The notes under the pieces are model-generated. The model did no database searches and was not told the origin of the DNA. It was given only the letters and a program-made list of their open reading frames with translations. Below are positions 7,238-16,029 of a DNA stretch of 34,702 nt, one piece after another (the first letter of the stretch is position 1; every line of letters starts with the position of its first letter). Source of the stretch: Chrysochromulina tobinii (taxonomy: Eukaryota > Haptophyta > Prymnesiales > Chrysochromulinaceae); assembly GCA_001275005.1 (NCBI GenBank), contig JWZX01003330.1, positions 1-34,702 on the forward strand, read 5' to 3'. Made by a program: the position numbers and the translations under genes.

Positions 7238-9442
7238 TCATGACATCCAAGGTGCGCTGGAGCGGGCGCACGAATTCACGAATTCGCGAATTCCTAAAGC
7301 GGCACGGATCTCCGCCTCACGCTGCGACAATGAGGCTCGCCGCGACTGCGGCGGGCCTCTGGCATGATAAAAGAGCGCCCGTTGCGAAGCCGTCGCCGCT
7401 GCCACCACTCGCGCCTCCTCATCTGCGGCCACTCTGGCGGCGTGCTCGGCGAGGGCCTCCTCCACTTCCGCAGCCGTTTGCGCCGCCTCCTTCGCAGCAA
7501 CCTTAGCTGCCTCGGCTTCTGCCGCCGCCACCTCCGCCGCGAGCGCTGACGCGTAGTCCAGGACCTTACTGCGCGCCTCAAGATAGCCGAGAGTGGCGCT
7601 CCGAGAGTGGCGCTCGGCTATCCGCGCGCTCATGACCTCTGCCTTGCGCTCGAGCTTGGCTGCCAGCTGTTCGGCGAGCACGGGTTCAAACGGGTCGGGC
7701 GCCACCGCCAAGCGGAGCATGTTTTGGGTCACGTGCATCCGTCGTAGCTTCCGTTCGAGCGTGCGAACTTCCTTCGCAAGCGCAATCTCTGCAGGCGTCT
7801 GGGAGATAGCGGGCGGCTCTGCTACCGGCTGCGGCGTGTCACTTGTGCTCGTCAAGCCCGCAGCATGCCTCCGCGCATGCGCATCCATGGCCAGACGTAA
7901 CTGCTCCATTTGAATGCCTAGCGACAGTCGCTCTTGAAGCTTCGCAGAGAGCGGGAGAGTTGCCATGTACTCGTCGATCCCTATCAGATCATCTATCCTC
8001 ACCAGATCCTCCACGCTCACGATGCCGTGCTCCTCCAGCACAACCTCCGCCTCGCCTGCCCCTACCTCGTTAAGGAAATTCTTGAATGTGTCGCCCCAAG
8101 TTAGAACCGGAGTTGAATGTGTCGGGAAGACTGCTGGTGGCGGTGGCGGCGGTGGCGGCGGTGGCGGCGGTGGCGGCGGTGGCGGCGGTGGCGGCGGTGG
8201 CGGCGGTGGCGGCGGTGGCGGCGGTGGCATCTCACAGGTGCTCGTCGAGTGCACATGCTCGACGAGGGCCCGTCGTAACTGTTCAATCGAGATGCCCAGG
8301 GACAGACGCTTCTGAAGCACCTCAGACAGAGGCAAAGTCGCCAGCTGCCACAGCTTGATCTCCACCAGATCGTCGACGCTCACGATCCCGCACTCCTTGA
8401 GCACGCCCTCTGCCTCAGCTGCCCCGACCTCATTGAGAAAATTCTTGAAAGCATCCCCCCACCTCAGCCCTACAGCCGGCAGGGCGATGGAGGGTGGCTC
8501 TGCCGACGGCGGTGGCATGTCACTTGAACTCAACGAGTCGGCATCGCAAGTTCGAGCATGACTTTCCAATGCTCGTCGCAGCTGTTCCGTGCGAATGCCC
8601 AGGGACAGTCGCATCTGAAGCTTTTCAGACAGTGGCAGACTCGCCAACTGCTCGTCGTTGATCTCCACCAGATCGTCGACGCTCACGATCCCGCACTCCT
8701 TGAGCACGCCCTCTGCCTCAGCAGCCCCGGCCCCATGGAGAAAATTCCTGAAAATGTCGCCCCACGCCAGCCCTGAACGGTGAGACTCCTTAGGTTTCGG
8801 AGGCTCAGCGTCCGCAATCTCCTCCATCTCCGCATCGCCAAAATCAAGCACTCTTGCGAGCGCCATCTGCTGCCTACGCCGCAGCTGCGCGAGCGCCGTT
8901 GCGTACTCGAGGATGGAGATATCGCCGGTCTCCTTCGCCTCCCTGAGCGCGGCCAGCTGCTCCTCGAAGGAATCTTCCATGGAAGTATGAAGCACCATCG
9001 ATGGACTGCCCACCGGATGCAAATGGTGGCTGGCTGGTGACTCTGGTACCGGCTGGTGACTGTTGGTGGGGCTCGTTGAGTCCGCAGCATGGCGTCGCGC
9101 ACGCTCTCTCAAGGCCCGTCGGTGCGATTCAATGGATATGCCGAGTGACAGTCGCTTCTGCAGCTCCTCCGACAGCGGCAGATCGTCCATGCTCCGCCTC
9201 ACAAGATCGTCCACGCTCACGATGCCGAACTCCTTCAGCACATCCTCCGCCTCACCTGCCCCCACCTCATTGAGAAAATTCTTGAATGTGTCGCCCCACG
9301 CCAGCGACGACATAGGCATTTTCAGCAGAGCCTCGTGTCGGCCTCGGCGAGCGCCCGCGCGAAAACGCTCGATGAACCTTCGATCCAGAACGAAGATATC
9401 TGCGCGCGCGCGCGCGCCGCCTCGTGTGCAATCGGTTTGCAC
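7238..9442 (-). CDS. protein with four SAM-like repeats, polyproline and coiled coil
   Basis: A 734-residue frame; a later start at 9319 (MPMSSLAWGDTF) sits right before repeat 1 and is equally plausible. Four repeats of about 70 residues share WGDTFKNFLNEVGAGEAE, GIVSVDDLV, LPLSEKLQKRLSLGI and EQLRRAL. The predicted short helices and this spacing resemble sterile-alpha-motif domains, which bind one another or RNA and often build polymers; that assignment is by pattern only. Roughly 30 consecutive prolines separate repeats 3 and 4. The C-terminal third is charged and alanine-rich (LAKEVRTLERKLRRM, EVAAAEAEAAKVAAKEAAQ) and should form a coiled coil. No signal peptide or membrane span. Inference: a cytoplasmic scaffold. 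Head-to-head with the chromodomain gene. Confidence 0.75.
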   Translation of the reverse strand: MQTDCTRGGARARADIFVLDRRFIERFRAGARRGRHEALLKMPMSSLAWGDTFKNFLNEVGAGEAEDVLKEFGIVSVDDLVRRSMDDLPLSEELQKRLSLGISIESHRRALRERARRHAADSTSPTNSHQPVPESPASHHLHPVGSPSMVLHTSMEDSFEEQLAALREAKETGDISILEYATALAQLRRRQQMALARVLDFGDAEMEEIADAEPPKPKESHRSGLAWGDIFRNFLHGAGAAEAEGVLKECGIVSVDDLVEINDEQLASLPLSEKLQMRLSLGIRTEQLRRALESHARTCDADSLSSSDMPPPSAEPPSIALPAVGLRWGDAFKNFLNEVGAAEAEGVLKECGIVSVDDLVEIKLWQLATLPLSEVLQKRLSLGISIEQLRRALVEHVHSTSTCEMPPPPPPPPPPPPPPPPPPPPPPPPPPPPPPPAVFPTHSTPVLTWGDTFKNFLNEVGAGEAEVVLEEHGIVSVEDLVRIDDLIGIDEYMATLPLSAKLQERLSLGIQMEQLRLAMDAHARRHAAGLTSTSDTPQPVAEPPAISQTPAEIALAKEVRTLERKLRRMHVTQNMLRLAVAPDPFEPVLAEQLAAKLERKAEVMSARIAERHSRSATLGYLEARSKVLDYASALAAEVAAAEAEAAKVAAKEAAQTAAEVEEALAEHAARVAADEEARVVAAATASQRALFYHARGPPQSRRASLSQREAEIRAALGIREFVNSCARSSAPWMS
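8136..8227. repeat. GGTGGCGGC 9-bp microsatellite coding for polyproline
   Basis: About nine copies of GGTGGCGGC on the plus strand. Read on the minus strand in frame this gives CCP codons only, the polyproline run of the SAM-repeat protein. The array is open in several frames, so overlapping frames here mean nothing. Copy number probably varies between strains. Confidence 0.95.
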
Positions 9443-9580
9443 GTCATGAACATCCCAAACATGTCAAGTTTGGCGGAAGGTGACACGAAAAAATGGTTTC
9501 ATTTCACCGACAAACGCGGTCGCTTTTGATGAGTTTCGCGGGCGCTCGAGGTAGCGCGAGGTTCCACAACGTGAACGCAC
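9443..9580. promoter_or_regulatory. probable shared promoter of SAM-repeat and chromodomain genes
   Basis: 138 bp between two divergent starts, so both promoters must lie here or overlap the first codons. No specific box was recognised. Assigned from gene spacing only. Confidence 0.35.
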
Positions 9581-10399
9581 ATGCGAGCCAACGTGATCAT
9601 GGTGCGCGATGAGGCCATCGGCGAGATTGTCGCGCGGAGTGGCGGGTACGAGAAGATCGAAAAGTACGGGCAGTGGATGCGCATCGCAAATTCGTTGGGC
9701 TTGCGCAAGGACCAGGCGCAGGCGGTGAAGGCGCGGTACGAGGACATGCTGCGCGCCTCGGCGGAGGCAGACGAGCGCGAGGATGAGGAGGACGAGGAGT
9801 TCGAGGTCGAGGACATCCTCGACTCACGCACGGATGACAAGGGTAACATTGAGTACCTGGTCAAGTGGAAGGACGCGGCCGGCGACGACGATGGCGAGGA
9901 GGCCGATGAGCTCAATATGACGTGGGAGCCGCGTGCTCACCTCGCTTGCCCTGAACTGCTGCAGCAATTCGAGGAAAAGCAGCGGCGCATGCAGTTCGGC
10001 AGCTCAGTCGCCGCCAGCGGCGATGGCGACGACGACGGCGAGGAGGGGGCAACCGCAGCTCCGGGTCCGGGCGCGTCGAGCGCTGATGGTGCGGCTGCCA
10101 TCGAGGACGAGGACGGCGCCGGCGCGGCGGCCAGCAAGCGCAAACATGACGAGCGTGACGGTCCGGTCGGGGAGCTGGCGAGCCCGCCTACGGGTGCCGA
10201 AGGGCCGCCAGCGTCGAGCGCGAGCGACACGTGGCAGCGCATCGTGCGGCTGCGGAGGCCCGAGGGATCAGGGGCTTCACTGGTCTTCGAGGTGCTCACC
10301 GCCGATGGAGGGCACGTGCTGCTCCCGAACGAGAAGTTGCGGAACGAGGCCCCGCTCCTCCTCGTCGACTTTTACGAGCAGCGGCTCCAATTCGAGTAG
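9581..10399 (+). CDS. chromodomain/chromoshadow (HP1-like) protein with partial ARID
   Basis: A 272-residue protein. Residues about 7-57 (IVARSGGYEKIEKYGQWM, IANSLGLRK, ARYEDML) match the second half of an ARID/BRIGHT DNA-binding domain; the first helices are missing, and a TGA lies in frame 9 bases before the ATG, with no usable acceptor between them. Residues 73-132 are a chromodomain (EEFEVEDILD, IEYLVKWKD, TWEPRAHL). Residues about 216-272 match a chromoshadow domain (WQRIVRLRR, LLLVDFYEQRLQFE). Between them is an acidic and alanine/glycine-rich linker with KRKHDE as a possible nuclear signal. Of the three aromatic residues that cage methyl-lysine in HP1, Phe74 and Trp96 are present, but the third (Tyr/Phe after WKG) is Ala, with an acidic insertion. 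Likely a nuclear heterochromatin protein; its histone mark is uncertain. Confidence 0.8.
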   Translation: MRANVIMVRDEAIGEIVARSGGYEKIEKYGQWMRIANSLGLRKDQAQAVKARYEDMLRASAEADEREDEEDEEFEVEDILDSRTDDKGNIEYLVKWKDAAGDDDGEEADELNMTWEPRAHLACPELLQQFEEKQRRMQFGSSVAASGDGDDDGEEGATAAPGPGASSADGAAAIEDEDGAGAAASKRKHDERDGPVGELASPPTGAEGPPASSASDTWQRIVRLRRPEGSGASLVFEVLTADGGHVLLPNEKLRNEAPLLLVDFYEQRLQFE

Positions 10400-10777
10400 A
10401 ATGGCACTGGGCGCATACAGCATACCTACGTCATCGACTGCAAGATAGTGCGAGGTGCATTACAAACTGGCGAGGACGTCCTCGAAACCGTCCGCGGCGC
10501 GACGGCCACCCTGTCCGCGAGTCTAGTCGCAAATCTCTCCGCCGTGCGTGTTCTAGCATGTCAAGTTTTTCTCGAACAACTGCCGAAGCCCCAAGGAGTC
10601 TTGACAAATAGCCCAGAGAGGGTCGGCGCCCGGCCCCGTGCGGCCCGCGCCCCCGCGCCGCCCGCGCCGGGCGCGCCGGGCCCACGGGTGTCGCACATTC
10701 ATCAATTAGGAAAAACGCAACCCACGACGGACCCTTGCTTTGGAAAGTGCTGGATGTCCCCCGTGGTCCAACTCACA
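10400..10777. other. convergent intergenic region
   Basis: Holds the 3' ends of the chromodomain and lipase genes. GC-rich around 10625-10690. No gene, repeat or RNA was recognised. Confidence 0.5.
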
Positions 10778-11734
10778 TCAAGGAGGCTTTGGGTCCTGGC
10801 AATGCGGCTCCGTAACGTTGCAGTCGCATGGGTTCAACCCTAAATAGGAACAGTGATCGCACGTGTGCTCGAGCGTCTGCACCAGCGACCACTGATACGA
10901 GCACCTCACATCGAGCTCGTCGTCGCAGATCACGTAGTGGCCAAGCGCCGTCCGGTTGTAGTATACCTCGGGCTGCGGGTGGGCCCAATCCTCCCCCAGC
11001 GAAGGACGTGACATATTGCGCAGTGGCACGTGAGGCACTGCGTCACGGTAGTCGACGACGCGGTAATACACCGCGCCTGCATCGGTGAGCTGCTGTGTGA
11101 ACGCGGCCGCAAACGCTTCGTTCCCAACTCGCGGCTGGCCATACGTGTAGACACGGTGGATCTTCCAATCACCGTTATCGTTCAGAAGATCATAAGCAGC
11201 CAGTGCAGCCATCGCCGCCCCGAGCGAGTGGCCCGTGATCGCGAGCTGCGTGCCGCTGCTCGTCCTGCATTGGAGCGTATTGAGGTGAGCGCGCACCTGT
11301 TCTGCCACCGAATACCAGGCGCCCAGAAATCCGCTGTGAACCAAACACTGATTTCCAGTGTGCCAATCGGAGCAGTTTCCACCTTTCTGACCATCGGGAA
11401 ACGGCACGGGTAAGAAATATGCATCTTCGAGGTCGTTGAGCGTGTTCTTACTGCCGCGGAACACCACCACGCACTCGCTTGAATTGCGTCTCATGACATA
11501 TGCCATCGTCTTGAATGTCTTGTTCTCAGCGATAAGGGGCGGGCTCATGGGCACTGTGACTTTGGACCAGGTGAGCGCCGATGGCCAGCCCGCATGATCA
11601 GAGCAATCACAGGCTTGGTTGAGCCAAATATCATCGATGGCAATCTTCTCATCATACGCCGCAACTTGGACGCGAAGCGCAGCGCCACAGAGGCCGCACG
11701 AGACGAGCACGAGTGCAAGTGCACGCTCCACCAT
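10778..11734 (-). CDS. secreted class 3 lipase
   Basis: 318 residues from the Met at 11734, chosen because it opens a clear signal peptide (MVERALALVLVSCGLCGA); a start 10 codons upstream is possible. An alpha/beta-hydrolase of the fungal triacylglycerol lipase (class 3) family, which hydrolyses acylglycerols or related lipid esters. Catalytic residues, numbered from this Met: Ser170 in the nucleophile elbow TGHSLGAA, Asp231 in VDYRDAVPH, and His294 in CDHCSYLGLN, which resembles the DHLSYFGIN segment of fungal lipases. FRGS at about residue 93 carries the oxyanion region. Ten or more cysteines and NXS/T sites (NKT, NMS, NRT, NVT) fit a secreted, disulfide-bonded glycoprotein. Ends in CQDPKPP. 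No intron needed. Head-to-head with GUN4. Confidence 0.9.
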   Translation of the reverse strand: MVERALALVLVSCGLCGAALRVQVAAYDEKIAIDDIWLNQACDCSDHAGWPSALTWSKVTVPMSPPLIAENKTFKTMAYVMRRNSSECVVVFRGSKNTLNDLEDAYFLPVPFPDGQKGGNCSDWHTGNQCLVHSGFLGAWYSVAEQVRAHLNTLQCRTSSGTQLAITGHSLGAAMAALAAYDLLNDNGDWKIHRVYTYGQPRVGNEAFAAAFTQQLTDAGAVYYRVVDYRDAVPHVPLRNMSRPSLGEDWAHPQPEVYYNRTALGHYVICDDELDVRCSYQWSLVQTLEHTCDHCSYLGLNPCDCNVTEPHCQDPKPP

Positions 11735-11909
11735 TTTTCGGGGGCCGTCGGCACATTTTAACACCGAACGGCTCTGAGGCCTATCCCCCCATACACTCTT
11801 CTACATTGACACACGCGTAGCCGATCGTATTAATATGGATAGGGAACTCTCGTTGATCAGCCAATCGGACTGCCGAGCAGACATCTCCACCTGGAAGTCA
11901 CTTTTAATA
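11735..11909. promoter_or_regulatory. probable shared promoter of lipase and GUN4 genes
   Basis: 175 bp between divergent starts. Contains AT-rich stretches near 11820-11835 but no motif I can name. Assigned from spacing only. Confidence 0.35.
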
Positions 11910-12563
11910 ATGAGCGTCGTCGCCGTCGCCGCCATGCTCTCGCTCGCGTTCGCACCGGGTCAGGTGGGTCGTGTGGCCACTGTGCCGCTACGCACCCGTC
12001 CCGCCCTGTGCGCGACGGAGGCGCCGGAGGCGCCGGAGGCGCCGGAGGCGCCCATGGTTGAGCGTCCGAAGATCGAGACGACATGCGGGTTCGACTATGT
12101 GCCACTACTCACGGCACTGCAGGCAGGCGAGTTCCGCGAGGCGGATCAGCTGACGCGCGACGCGCTCATCACGCTCGCGGGTGATAAGGCTGTCGATCGC
12201 GGCTACGTCTACTTCACCGAGGTGCCAAACCTTCCCGTTGAGGACATGGCGACCATCGAGCGCCTCTGGCAGGCCTACAGCGGTGGCAAGTTTGGCTATG
12301 CGGTGCAGGCGCAGGCGTATATGTCGAAGAAGGTTAACCGAAACTTCGAGACCTTCTTCGAGCGGATAGGCTGGAAGAAAGCCGACGGCACGCTCGTGCG
12401 CTGGCTGCCCGAGGCGAAAAACGACGAATTCATCTATGACGTGGACAAGGCACCCAAAGGCCACCTGCCTCTCACGTCGACGCTCCGCGGGCAGCAGCTA
12501 CTAAAGGGGCTCCTCACCCACAAGGCCTGGCAGCGCGCCGAGTTCAAGGACGTCACCTTCTGA
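11910..12563 (+). CDS. GUN4: GUN4-domain tetrapyrrole-binding protein, plastid-targeted
   Basis: 217 residues from the ATG at 11910, preferred over 11835 because it begins a signal-like segment (MSVVAVAAMLSLAFAPGQVG). The AFAP motif at the end of that hydrophobic stretch, followed by an Arg-rich transit-like segment, is typical of bipartite presequences in algae with red secondary plastids. After a short (EAP)4 repeat, the GUN4 core is seen as LLTALQAGEFREADQLT, IERLWQAYSGGKFGYAVQAQ and a C-terminal HLPLTSTLRG. GUN4 binds protoporphyrin and Mg-protoporphyrin and stimulates Mg-chelatase, the first committed step of chlorophyll synthesis; here it would act in the plastid. No intron. Confidence 0.92.
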   Translation: MSVVAVAAMLSLAFAPGQVGRVATVPLRTRPALCATEAPEAPEAPEAPMVERPKIETTCGFDYVPLLTALQAGEFREADQLTRDALITLAGDKAVDRGYVYFTEVPNLPVEDMATIERLWQAYSGGKFGYAVQAQAYMSKKVNRNFETFFERIGWKKADGTLVRWLPEAKNDEFIYDVDKAPKGHLPLTSTLRGQQLLKGLLTHKAWQRAEFKDVTF

Positions 12564-13686
12564 GCCGCCGATGGGAGTTCAGCTCGAATCGAATCGCGAG
12601 AGAGATCACCCGGCACAGTCACCCCGGTCGAGCTTGAATTAGAACTGTACCGCCCAACGGCCGATTCGGTTTTGTCGGGCCCACTTCGTGTGGGCGTGAA
12701 ATAGGTTGTACCGCGCGCAAGCTAGAGTGTAACGATGCGCGAAGGTGACGCTCTGCCGCACACGTCGCACGTTCGAAAAGAATCGGCGGCGGTCGGCGGG
12801 CGCGGCCGCGGTGGCCGTGCGGTGGGGCGGCCGTCCGGTGCGCGGTCGCCCCGCGGTGCGAATCCGATCCCGTCGGCGAATGGCAGGAGAACACGTCTCG
12901 CGTCGCCGCTACTCCACATAACTCATTACTCATAAGCCTTAAGCGTCAAAAGCACGCGACGCGCGGCGGTCTCGCCGCGCCGCTCTCGCCCCGCCCCCGG
13001 ACAGGTCTGTCGTAGGTACACGCCGACCGTGGTCCGACAGGCCGATTCGCGCGCTTCACCCAGCGTCGGCGCCGCGCGCGCCCCGGACCGGAGCGCCGGC
13101 TCCGGGCGGCGATCGTACGACGGGCGACGCCTCCGCCGCGCCCACTCGGACGCGCACGAAACGTACAAACGACGGAGCGGTCGCCGCCCCCGCGGCGCCG
13201 CGCGGGGCGCGTGCCCGGGGCGACCGGGTCGGGGATTACGGGAACTACGTGCGTCGTGCCCGGTTCGCCCGTGTCCGCAAAAACGGCCGCTTTAATATAT
13301 ATAAACTTACTGGGCCGCGCGCCGCCCGGAACGTCAAATATACATCGACTGGGCCGCGGGTTCGATGTCGGCTGTCGCGAGCCGCTGAGGCCCCCCCTTC
13401 ATACGGTATGCCGCGCGCGCTCCAGTAGGAGTAGCCTACACCCAGTAGCCTACATACAGTAGGACTCCTACACCCAGTACGCAGTGGCCTACATCCTGTC
13501 TGCACCGCGCGCCACCACGAGCTCGCGGCGAAAGCCAAGGGTGCCGCTGGCCCATACCCTTCTCCTTCGGCGAAGGCACGTGCGGGTGGGCTCTCTGTTG
13601 GCCCCAGACATCGGTCTCCAAAAGTCGAACGCGATGGTCACACGGTGCCGAACACGGTGCCTCATTTAGCGGACGCCGCGAGCCCT
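12564..13686. other. intergenic, very GC-rich, with a small repeat cluster
   Basis: 1.1 kb between convergent genes. 12780-13290 is very rich in CG dinucleotides without a convincing coding frame. At 13422-13497 is a cluster of short repeats: the direct repeat CCTACACCCAGTA at 13435 and 13467, and an inverted pair GTAGGAGT (13425) / ACTCCTAC (13464). No RNA gene was recognised. Confidence 0.5.
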
Positions 13687-14682
13687 TCAGTCCTTCAGTA
13701 CGACGGTGGCCTGGCACAGGGTGCGACGCAGTGTCTTCGCGAGCGCCTCGGAGCCGGCGGCACACACCGACGGCGAGGTCAAGTCGAAAGGAATATCATT
13801 TTCGGCCCGGAGGAAGACGACACCACTCGCGTCGCCGATGGCCTTGGCCGCACACCAGTCCCAGGCCTTCGGCACGTCCTTCTTGTGCAGGCCCACGTAG
13901 AAGGCGCTCGCGCGACCGGCGGCCACCCACGCGAGCGCGAGCACTGTCGAGCCGACGATGCGCACCCCGAACGTGTTCGCGAGCAGAAGAGCCTCGTGGC
14001 ATGCGGCGAGCCGCCGGGCGCCCTTGGGCGAGCGCTCGTACCCGACGTCCGTGAGCACCATGGCCTTGTCCAAGGCCGTGCGCTTCGCATCGGCGCGCAT
14101 GCGCACGCCGTTGAGGTACGCGCCCTCGGCCGCCACGCCAACGAAAAGCTCGTCCCGAAAAGGGTCGTAGATGACACCGAGCGCGGGCACGCCGTTAAGG
14201 CACAGGCCGATGCTCACGACCGACAGCGGCAGCGACGTGCAAAAGTTCTGCGTGCCGTCGATCGGGTCGACGATCCACGTCGGTACGCTCGGGTCCACCA
14301 TCGGCACCTTGCCGCCGGCTGCGGCGCACGACTCCTCGCCGATCACCGCATGTGTCGGAAAGATCAGCTTGAGAGTGTCGATGACGAGCCGCTCGTTGGC
14401 GAGATCGGTGGCCGTCTGTGGGTCGATTCCGTGCTTGCCGTCCTTTAGGTTGAGCCCAGATTGGCTGTCTACTGCTGCAATTGCCTCAAGCATCGCCTCG
14501 CCGCATTGCACCGCCAGACGCACGGCGACCTCCATCTCAGTCGTGAGCGTCTTGAAACCGATTCCGCGGAGGATGCGCAGGTGGCGTGCGGCGGCACGCG
14601 AGGAGCGACGGCGGCGCGCGAGTACGAGCAAGCCCACGACCAGTGCCGCGCCAGCGGCGACTGCTACGTGGCGCGTCGTCAT
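13687..14682 (-). CDS. inositol-monophosphatase family phosphatase, membrane-anchored
   Basis: 331 residues from the Met at 14682 (MTTRHVAVAAGAALVVG), chosen because a membrane anchor follows at once and upstream codons come from a 13-bp repeat. Residues about 5-22 form one hydrophobic span ending in LARRRRSSR. The catalytic domain has all metal-binding signatures of the Mg-dependent, Li-sensitive IMPase/FIG superfamily: GEES (residues 115-118), IVDPIDGTQNF (from 137, metal-binding Asp139 and Asp142) and AWDWCAAKAIGDASG (Asp275). Members dephosphorylate inositol monophosphates, fructose-1,6-bisphosphate or 3'-phosphoadenosine phosphate; the substrate cannot be read from the motifs. The normal WDxAAG motif is WDWCAAK. 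Topology suggests an anchored enzyme, or the span may be part of a targeting signal. An 8-bp repeat CCTTCAGT lies across the stop codon. Confidence 0.88.
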   Translation of the reverse strand: MTTRHVAVAAGAALVVGLLVLARRRRSSRAAARHLRILRGIGFKTLTTEMEVAVRLAVQCGEAMLEAIAAVDSQSGLNLKDGKHGIDPQTATDLANERLVIDTLKLIFPTHAVIGEESCAAAGGKVPMVDPSVPTWIVDPIDGTQNFCTSLPLSVVSIGLCLNGVPALGVIYDPFRDELFVGVAAEGAYLNGVRMRADAKRTALDKAMVLTDVGYERSPKGARRLAACHEALLLANTFGVRIVGSTVLALAWVAAGRASAFYVGLHKKDVPKAWDWCAAKAIGDASGVVFLRAENDIPFDLTSPSVCAAGSEALAKTLRRTLCQATVVLKD

Positions 14683-14889
14683 CCTCGGCGGAAGACCTCG
14701 GCGGAAGACCTCGGCGACTGACCACGGAGGAGGCGTTTCCGAGCACATGCGTTGCAGAGATGCGCAGCGCAGCGCACCCTCCACGAAGTGAATCCGACGG
14801 CATAGAGGATACAAGTAACTATAGTGTAACTATACGAATGAGAACTAGGAACCTACATGTTCGTCGGGGACATACACGAAGATTCATAA
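14683..14889. promoter_or_regulatory. probable shared promoter of IMPase and RRP7 genes
   Basis: 207 bp between divergent starts. Contains two and a half copies of CCTCGGCGGAAGA at 14684-14718, directly against the IMPase ATG. Otherwise assigned from spacing. Confidence 0.35.
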
Positions 14890-15657
14890 TTGCTGCGCGG
14901 CGACGTCATGTACACAATCATCTCAACACACGTCGCCGGCCGCGCCTCCCTCAGCCAGCTCTTTGCCCGCCAGCACGTTTCGCGCGCCGACGACGCCACG
15001 CTACCTGCCAAACGTACGCTCTTCGTGCTCAATGTTCCGCTGCACTGCTCCGCCGACGCGCTCGCTGCTGCGTTTGATCGTAAGGGCACGCGCCCCACCG
15101 TCCATCTCCACGATGAAGCGGTCGACCACCGTTCGGCGCACCTCGTGTTCGACGACCCAGCTGCTCTCAAACGCGCGCTGGCACCCAAGAAGCCGATCGA
15201 GCTGCCATCCGCACATGCAGAGCGAGCGGCAGCCAGCAGCGCGCCACCACCCCGTGAGACGCTGCTCAGGCGCGTGAGCGCGTTCATGGAGCATTTCGAG
15301 GCTCAGGAGCGCGAGCGCGAACGTGCTGCGGATGCGATGCACAATCAGATGGATGACGACGGCTTCGTCCTTGTGACGCGCAAGAAGACAGGCCGGAACA
15401 CGAGCACGGAAACCGCCACGGGTGCGACCGTGCAGGTGGCCGCAACGTCTGGGGGCGACGAGCCGGGCAGCGGCCCGCCTAAGAAGAAGAGGAAACAGAT
15501 GGACACGGCCGACTTTTACCACTTCCAGCAGCACGAGAAGAAGCGTGAGCAGCTGCTCAAGCTACGCGAGCAGTTTGAGCAGGATAAGGAGCGCATTGCC
15601 CGCATGCGAGCCTCCCGCAAGTTCAAGCCGCAGGGCTATGCGACCGAGTTCATCTGA
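14890..15657 (+). CDS. RRP7: ribosomal RNA-processing protein 7 homologue
   Basis: 255 residues; Met7 (MYTIISTHVAG) is an alternative start. Residues about 40-100 (KRTLFVLNVPLHCSADAL, SAHLVFDDPAALKRAL) form an RRM-like fold. The C-terminal RRP7 domain is clear: MDDDGFVLVTRKK, then KKKRKQMDTADFYHFQQHEKK and LLKLREQFEQDKERI, ending RKFKPQGYATEFI. This matches the FYxFQ...R.kFe.Dk...RKFKP signature. RRP7 is a nucleolar subunit of the UTP-C module of the small-subunit processome, needed for 18S rRNA maturation. KKKRK is a likely nuclear signal. The length fits the family. No intron. Confidence 0.92.
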   Translation: MLRGDVMYTIISTHVAGRASLSQLFARQHVSRADDATLPAKRTLFVLNVPLHCSADALAAAFDRKGTRPTVHLHDEAVDHRSAHLVFDDPAALKRALAPKKPIELPSAHAERAAASSAPPPRETLLRRVSAFMEHFEAQERERERAADAMHNQMDDDGFVLVTRKKTGRNTSTETATGATVQVAATSGGDEPGSGPPKKKRKQMDTADFYHFQQHEKKREQLLKLREQFEQDKERIARMRASRKFKPQGYATEFI

Positions 15658-16029
15658 CCTGTCGTGCTTCGCCGTGCTAGACGACGATCGACGAACTGCG
15701 CTTCTGCCGTCGGGCTCATCCCTCTGCGGCCAGGGATCCTCGTCGCATGAGCGGTGACAGTGGCGGTACACGCGCCGAAAATGACCCACAGAGCGATTGC
15801 AGCACGCGAATCATAAACGAGTGAATCAAGTAAAAAGTATAAGGCGCCCGACCCAACCCCCGGCCTATTTCTTCGACCTTCGCACTTCCGGCTTGGACCT
15901 CGACCCACGACCGGACTTTAAACTGATTATGATTGCGTATTTAAAGTATTCCTATAGTATAGTCCACCTTACGACGCGGTCCACCCAACCTCTTCGACCA
16001 GCATCTTCAGCCAGAGCATGCTGAACTCT
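15658..16029. other. convergent intergenic region
   Basis: 3' flanks of RRP7 and RsmE. Fairly AT-rich around 15920-15965. No feature recognised. Confidence 0.5.

Noticed and set aside
10820-10845. tRNA B-box-like string GGGTTCAACCC
   Set aside because: Lies in the lipase coding sequence and has no A box or cloverleaf around it.
13645-14448. 267-codon plus-strand frame
   Set aside because: Antisense to the IMPase gene, whose motifs are unambiguous; it arises from GC-rich codon bias.
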